A stretch of 64,000 nucleotides of DNA from Moryella indoligenes (GTDB lineage: Bacteria > Bacillota > Clostridia > Lachnospirales > Lachnospiraceae): NCBI RefSeq assembly GCF_030812885.1, contig NZ_JAUSTO010000007.1, positions 62,001 to 126,000 of the forward strand, read 5' to 3'. Below are positions 60,640-64,000 of this stretch, in pieces. Both the position numbers and the translations under genes were made by a program. The notes under the pieces were generated by a model. The model was not told the DNA's origin and did no database searches. It saw only the letters and a program-made list of their open reading frames with translations. Position 1 is the first letter of the stretch. Each line of letters begins with the position of its first letter.

Positions 60640-60950
60640 GCCAGAGATTCAGGCTGTGTTCTCGGAGGAAACAGCTCTGGGCTGTGGCGCTGTCTTAATA
60701 CGGGGCGATGACGAAGAGAGTAGGTTGCTTTGAAAGCGGGAGAGAGCCGGGGATGGTGGAAGCCCGGCGCGAGTAGAGGCCTCTGAAAATCACTTCTGAG
60801 CCGCAGCTCAGAACAGGAAGTGCGGAGATATGCGCATGGCCGGAGTAAGAGCTGCCGTCCTTCCCACGTTACAGGGAACACATATGTCAGTATGCAGGTG
60901 GTACAGCGAGGCTTTGAGGCTTTCGTCCTGAGGGACGGAAGCCTCTTTTA
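60640..60950 (+). promoter_or_regulatory. T-box leader (tRNA-Ile responsive) of ileS
   Basis: The Stem I conserved pieces AGAGAGTAG, AGAGAGCCGGGG, GGTGGAAGCCCGG and GAAAATCACTTCTGAGC are in order. The specifier codon is ATC (60789-60791), an isoleucine codon. The T-box sequence AGGTGGTACAGCGA is at 60896-60909, with TGGT to pair with the NCCA end of an uncharged tRNA with A as discriminator. The terminator helix GAGGCTTTCGTCC (60916-60928) with GGACGGAAGCCTC (60933-60945) is followed by TTTTA. Uncharged tRNA-Ile would favour the antiterminator and turn on ileS. Confidence 0.92.
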
Positions 60951-60991
60951 CTTTATTATGTACGGCCGCAAAACAGCAAAGGAGAGAAGCC

Positions 60992-63900
60992 ATGTACAAG
61001 AAGGTTCCTACAGACCTGAATTTTGTCACCAGAGAAGGTGAGGTTGAGAAATTCTGGGAGGAGAACAGAATTTTTGAAAAATCTGTGGAGCAGCGCGAGG
61101 GCTGTCCTACCTATATGTTCTATGACGGTCCGCCGACCGCAAACGGCAAGCCTCACATCGGCCATGTCGAGACCCGCGTGATCAAGGATATGATTCCGCG
61201 CTATCATGCGATGAAGGGGCAGCTTGTTCCGAGAAAGGCCGGCTGGGACACGCATGGTCTGCCCGTCGAGCTGGAGGTGGAGAAGGAGATCGGCATCGAG
61301 GGCAAGGAGGGCATCGAGGCGTACGGTGTCGAGCCCTTTATTGACAAGTGCAAGGAATCTGTCTGGAAATACAAGGGCATGTGGGAGGAGTTCTCCGGAA
61401 AGGTCGGTTTCTGGGCGGACATGGAGAATCCCTATGTCACCTACTATGATGATTATATCGAGTCCGAGTGGTGGGCGCTTCAGCAGATCTGGAACAAGGG
61501 ACTGCTCTACAAGGGCTTTAAGGTTGTTCCCTACTGCCCGAGCTGCGGGACGCCGCTCTCCTCGCATGAGGTTGCCCAGGGCTATAAGACGCTGAAGGAG
61601 CGCTCCGCGATCGTCCGCTTTAAAGTGAAGAATGAGGATGCCTGGTTTCTCGCCTGGACCACAACACCCTGGACCCTGCCCTCCAACATTGCGCTCTGCG
61701 TGAATCCGGGAGAGGATTATGTGAAGGTAAAGGCGGCAGACGGCTATACTTATTATCTCGCAAAGGCTCTGCTTGAGCCGGTGCTCGGCGGGCTGAAGAC
61801 AGAGGAGCAGCCGGCCTATGAGATTCTTAAGGAGTATAAGGGGCGCGAGCTGGAATACAAGGAGTATGAGCCGCTCTATCAGTGTGCGGCGGATGCGGCG
61901 GCGAAGCAGCACAAGAAGTGCTTTTTCGTCTACTGCGATGACTATGTCACCATGACGGACGGTACCGGTATTGTCCATATAGCGCCCGCCTTCGGTGAGG
62001 ACGATGCCCGCGTCGCGAGAGGATATGACGCGCCCTTTGTCCAGATGGTGGATGATCACGGAAGGATGCGCCCGGAGAGTGGAAAGTTCGCCGGAATGCG
62101 CTGCAAGCCGACGGAGAAGGAGCTGAAGGAGGGTGCGGTGAGCGCCGATCCGGCCGTGCTTCAGGATCTTGAGGAGAGGGGCATACTTTTCGCAGCGCCG
62201 AAGATGGAGCATGACTATCCGCACTGCTGGCGCTGTGATACGCCGCTCATCTACTATGCGCGGGAGTCCTGGTTTGTGAAGATGACCGCTGTGCGTGATG
62301 ATCTGGTTCGCAACAACAGGATGATCAACTGGATTCCGCAGAATATGGGAGAGGGGCGCTTTGGAAACTGGCTTGAGAATATTCAGGACTGGGCCATTTC
62401 CAGAAATCGCTACTGGGGAACACCCTTAAATATCTGGGAGTGCCCGGACTGCGGAAAGCAGCTCTCTGTCGGCTCGAAGAAGGAGCTCGCGGAGCTCTCC
62501 GGCAATCCGGAGGCCCTGAAGACAGAGCTGCATCGCCCCTATGTGGATCGCTACACCATCAAATGCCCGGACTGCGGCGGTGAAATGCACCGCGTTCCGG
62601 AAGTGATCGACTGCTGGTTTGACTCCGGTGCCTGCCCCTACGCAGAGCTCCACTATCCCTTTGAGAACAAGGAGCTCTTTGAGCAGCAGTTCCCGGCCTC
62701 CTTTATCTCCGAGGCGGTGGATCAGACGAGAGGGTGGTTCTACTCCCTGCACGCGGAGGCGACGCTGCTCTTCAACAGCCCCGCTTTCAAAAATGTTATC
62801 GTCATGGGACTGGTGCTCGATGAGAACGGCAATAAGATGTCAAAGTCCAAGGGGAATGCTGTCGATCCCATGGATGCAATGCGCACCTACGGCGCAGATG
62901 CAATCCGCTGGTACTTCTATACGGCCAGTGCGCCGTGGCTCCCGAAGCGCTTCTCGGGCGAGGCGGTGAAGGAGGGACAGAGAAAGTTCATGGGAACGCT
63001 CTGGAACACCTATGCCTTCTACACGCTCTATGCGGATATCGACAGCTTTGATCCGACGAAGTACAGTCTGGACTATGAAAAACTGCCGGTTATGGATCGC
63101 TGGCTGCTCTCCAAGATGAACAGCATGGTGAGGAAGGCGGATGAGAATCTGGCACAGTACAGAATTCCGGAGGCAGCCGCGGTGCTGCAGAGCTTTGTGG
63201 ATGATATGTCCAACTGGTATGTGCGCCGCTGCCGCGACCGCTTCTGGGCAAAGGGCATGGAGCAGGACAAGATCAACGCCTACATGACCCTCTACACAGC
63301 GATCATCACCCTCTGCAAGGCGGCCGCTCCCATGATTCCGTTCATGACGGAGCAGATCTATCAGAATCTGGTGCGCACGGTCGATTCCACCGCCCCGGAG
63401 AGCATTCATCTCTGCGACTATCCGGAGGTCAATGAGGCATGGATTGATGCTGCGCTCGAGAAGTGCATGGACGAGGCACTGAAGATTGTCGTGATGGGCC
63501 GTGCCGCGAGAAATGCCTCCGGCTTAAAGAACCGTCAGCCGCTCGCCTCCATGTATGTGAAGGCGCCGGAGAGTCTCAATGCGTTCTACACGGAGATCAT
63601 TGAGGAGGAGCTGAATGTAAAGCGGGTGGAGTTCACGGAGGATGCCGACCGCTTCATCAGCTATACCTTCAAGCCGCAGCTTAAGACAGTGGGGCCGAAG
63701 TACGGAAAGCTGCTCGGAAAGATCCGCAGCGCGCTCTCTGAGCTGGACGGTCAGAGGGCCATGCAGGAGCTGAAGGAGCAGGGGGCGCTGCACTTTGACT
63801 TTGACGGCACGGCGGTGGAGCTCACGGAGGCAGATCTGCTCATTGACTCCGGAAAGTCCGAGCGCTATGTGACCGAGGCAGATAACACCGTCACAGTCGT

Positions 63901-64000
63901 TCTGGACACGCAGCTCTCCGAGGCGCTCATCGAGGAGGGCTATGTCAGGGAGCTCATCAGCAAGGTGCAGACCATGCGAAAGGAAGCCGGCTTTGAGGTG
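60992..64000 (+). CDS. ileS: Isoleucyl-tRNA synthetase (3' partial)
   Basis: 1003 codons are visible and the gene runs off the window; about 40 more are expected. Charges tRNA-Ile. The HIGH motif is in GPPTANGKPHIGHVETRVIKD. The editing CP1 domain has the FLAWTTTPWTLPSN threonine-rich site. The KMSKS motif is DENGNKMSKSKGNAVDPM, and the anticodon-binding region follows (MDRWLLSKMNSMV). Zinc-type cysteine pairs (CPSCG, CPDCG) lie in the insertions. The sequence is closer to the longer, eukaryote-like IleRS2 type, which often tolerates mupirocin; that is inference from family. GGAGAG precedes the ATG; control is by the T-box. Confidence 0.95.
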   Translation, partial: MYKKVPTDLNFVTREGEVEKFWEENRIFEKSVEQREGCPTYMFYDGPPTANGKPHIGHVETRVIKDMIPRYHAMKGQLVPRKAGWDTHGLPVELEVEKEIGIEGKEGIEAYGVEPFIDKCKESVWKYKGMWEEFSGKVGFWADMENPYVTYYDDYIESEWWALQQIWNKGLLYKGFKVVPYCPSCGTPLSSHEVAQGYKTLKERSAIVRFKVKNEDAWFLAWTTTPWTLPSNIALCVNPGEDYVKVKAADGYTYYLAKALLEPVLGGLKTEEQPAYEILKEYKGRELEYKEYEPLYQCAADAAAKQHKKCFFVYCDDYVTMTDGTGIVHIAPAFGEDDARVARGYDAPFVQMVDDHGRMRPESGKFAGMRCKPTEKELKEGAVSADPAVLQDLEERGILFAAPKMEHDYPHCWRCDTPLIYYARESWFVKMTAVRDDLVRNNRMINWIPQNMGEGRFGNWLENIQDWAISRNRYWGTPLNIWECPDCGKQLSVGSKKELAELSGNPEALKTELHRPYVDRYTIKCPDCGGEMHRVPEVIDCWFDSGACPYAELHYPFENKELFEQQFPASFISEAVDQTRGWFYSLHAEATLLFNSPAFKNVIVMGLVLDENGNKMSKSKGNAVDPMDAMRTYGADAIRWYFYTASAPWLPKRFSGEAVKEGQRKFMGTLWNTYAFYTLYADIDSFDPTKYSLDYEKLPVMDRWLLSKMNSMVRKADENLAQYRIPEAAAVLQSFVDDMSNWYVRRCRDRFWAKGMEQDKINAYMTLYTAIITLCKAAAPMIPFMTEQIYQNLVRTVDSTAPESIHLCDYPEVNEAWIDAALEKCMDEALKIVVMGRAARNASGLKNRQPLASMYVKAPESLNAFYTEIIEEELNVKRVEFTEDADRFISYTFKPQLKTVGPKYGKLLGKIRSALSELDGQRAMQELKEQGALHFDFDGTAVELTEADLLIDSGKSERYVTEADNTVTVVLDTQLSEALIEEGYVRELISKVQTMRKEAGFEV

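Noticed and set aside
1..64000. CRISPR arrays, rRNA or tRNA genes
   Set aside because: No regularly spaced direct repeats and no tRNA cloverleaf or rRNA-like sequence were seen in the intergenic regions.

Overview
The window reads as chromosome of a Gram-positive anaerobe of the class Clostridia, most likely Lachnospiraceae. The evidence is a class III fructose-1,6-bisphosphatase, the PyrK/PyrD-B dihydroorotate dehydrogenase pair, QueH, hybrid cluster protein with a flavodiiron protein, a T-box in front of ileS, tandem MgtC proteins and consensus TTGACA/TATAAT promoters with 17-base spacers. The backbone is GC-rich by eye, with third positions mostly G or C, which would suit a higher-GC oral member of the family. 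That placement is inference. Both edge genes are cut: a membrane polymerase-like gene at the left and ileS at the right.

Layout. 1-9.9 kb: surface-polymer polymerase (partial), aminotransferase, DUF4349 lipoprotein, dapF, carAB, a PPP-type phosphatase and a HAD hydrolase. 10-14.5 kb: tyrS, iron alcohol dehydrogenase, a VOC protein and two tandem MgtC genes on the minus strand. 14.9-22.8 kb: a glycerol-3-phosphate dehydrogenase-like operon (GlpA-like, FAD/NAD oxidoreductase, DUF1667, HAD phosphatase), then a TRAP transporter (dctPQM) and a YcxB-like protein. 22.9-30 kb: aspartate aminotransferase, an Rrf2 regulator, an SPFH protein, nadE, an rRNA/tRNA methyltransferase and birA.

30-40.8 kb is the accessory part. 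A nitrosative-stress module (Crp/Fnr regulator, a broken DUF2249/DUF1858 gene, cupin, redox-disulfide protein, hcp) is bracketed by decayed mobile-element pieces. It ends in a scrap of a flavodiiron gene cut by an IS110 transposase fragment. rpoD and queH follow, then an AT-rich patch with csbD, a complete-looking IS256 element and an intact flavodiiron gene (fprA). 40.9-57.2 kb returns to housekeeping: Mrp ATPase, small alarmone synthetase, GNAT protein, pyrF-K-D-E, a VanZ / small membrane protein / M29 peptidase cluster, purE-M-N-D and fbp. An AT-rich insert follows, with a nested-palindrome element and two DUF4230 genes. 57.3-60.5 kb is a minus-strand gpmA-pncB-nudC operon. The window ends with the ileS T-box and ileS.

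Functional links: carAB and pyrF-K-D-E supply pyrimidines and purE-M-N-D purines. nadE, pncB and nudC make a nicotinate-to-NAD salvage and clean-up set. The Hcp and flavodiiron genes point to defence against NO and O2. No CRISPR array, rRNA or tRNA gene was seen.
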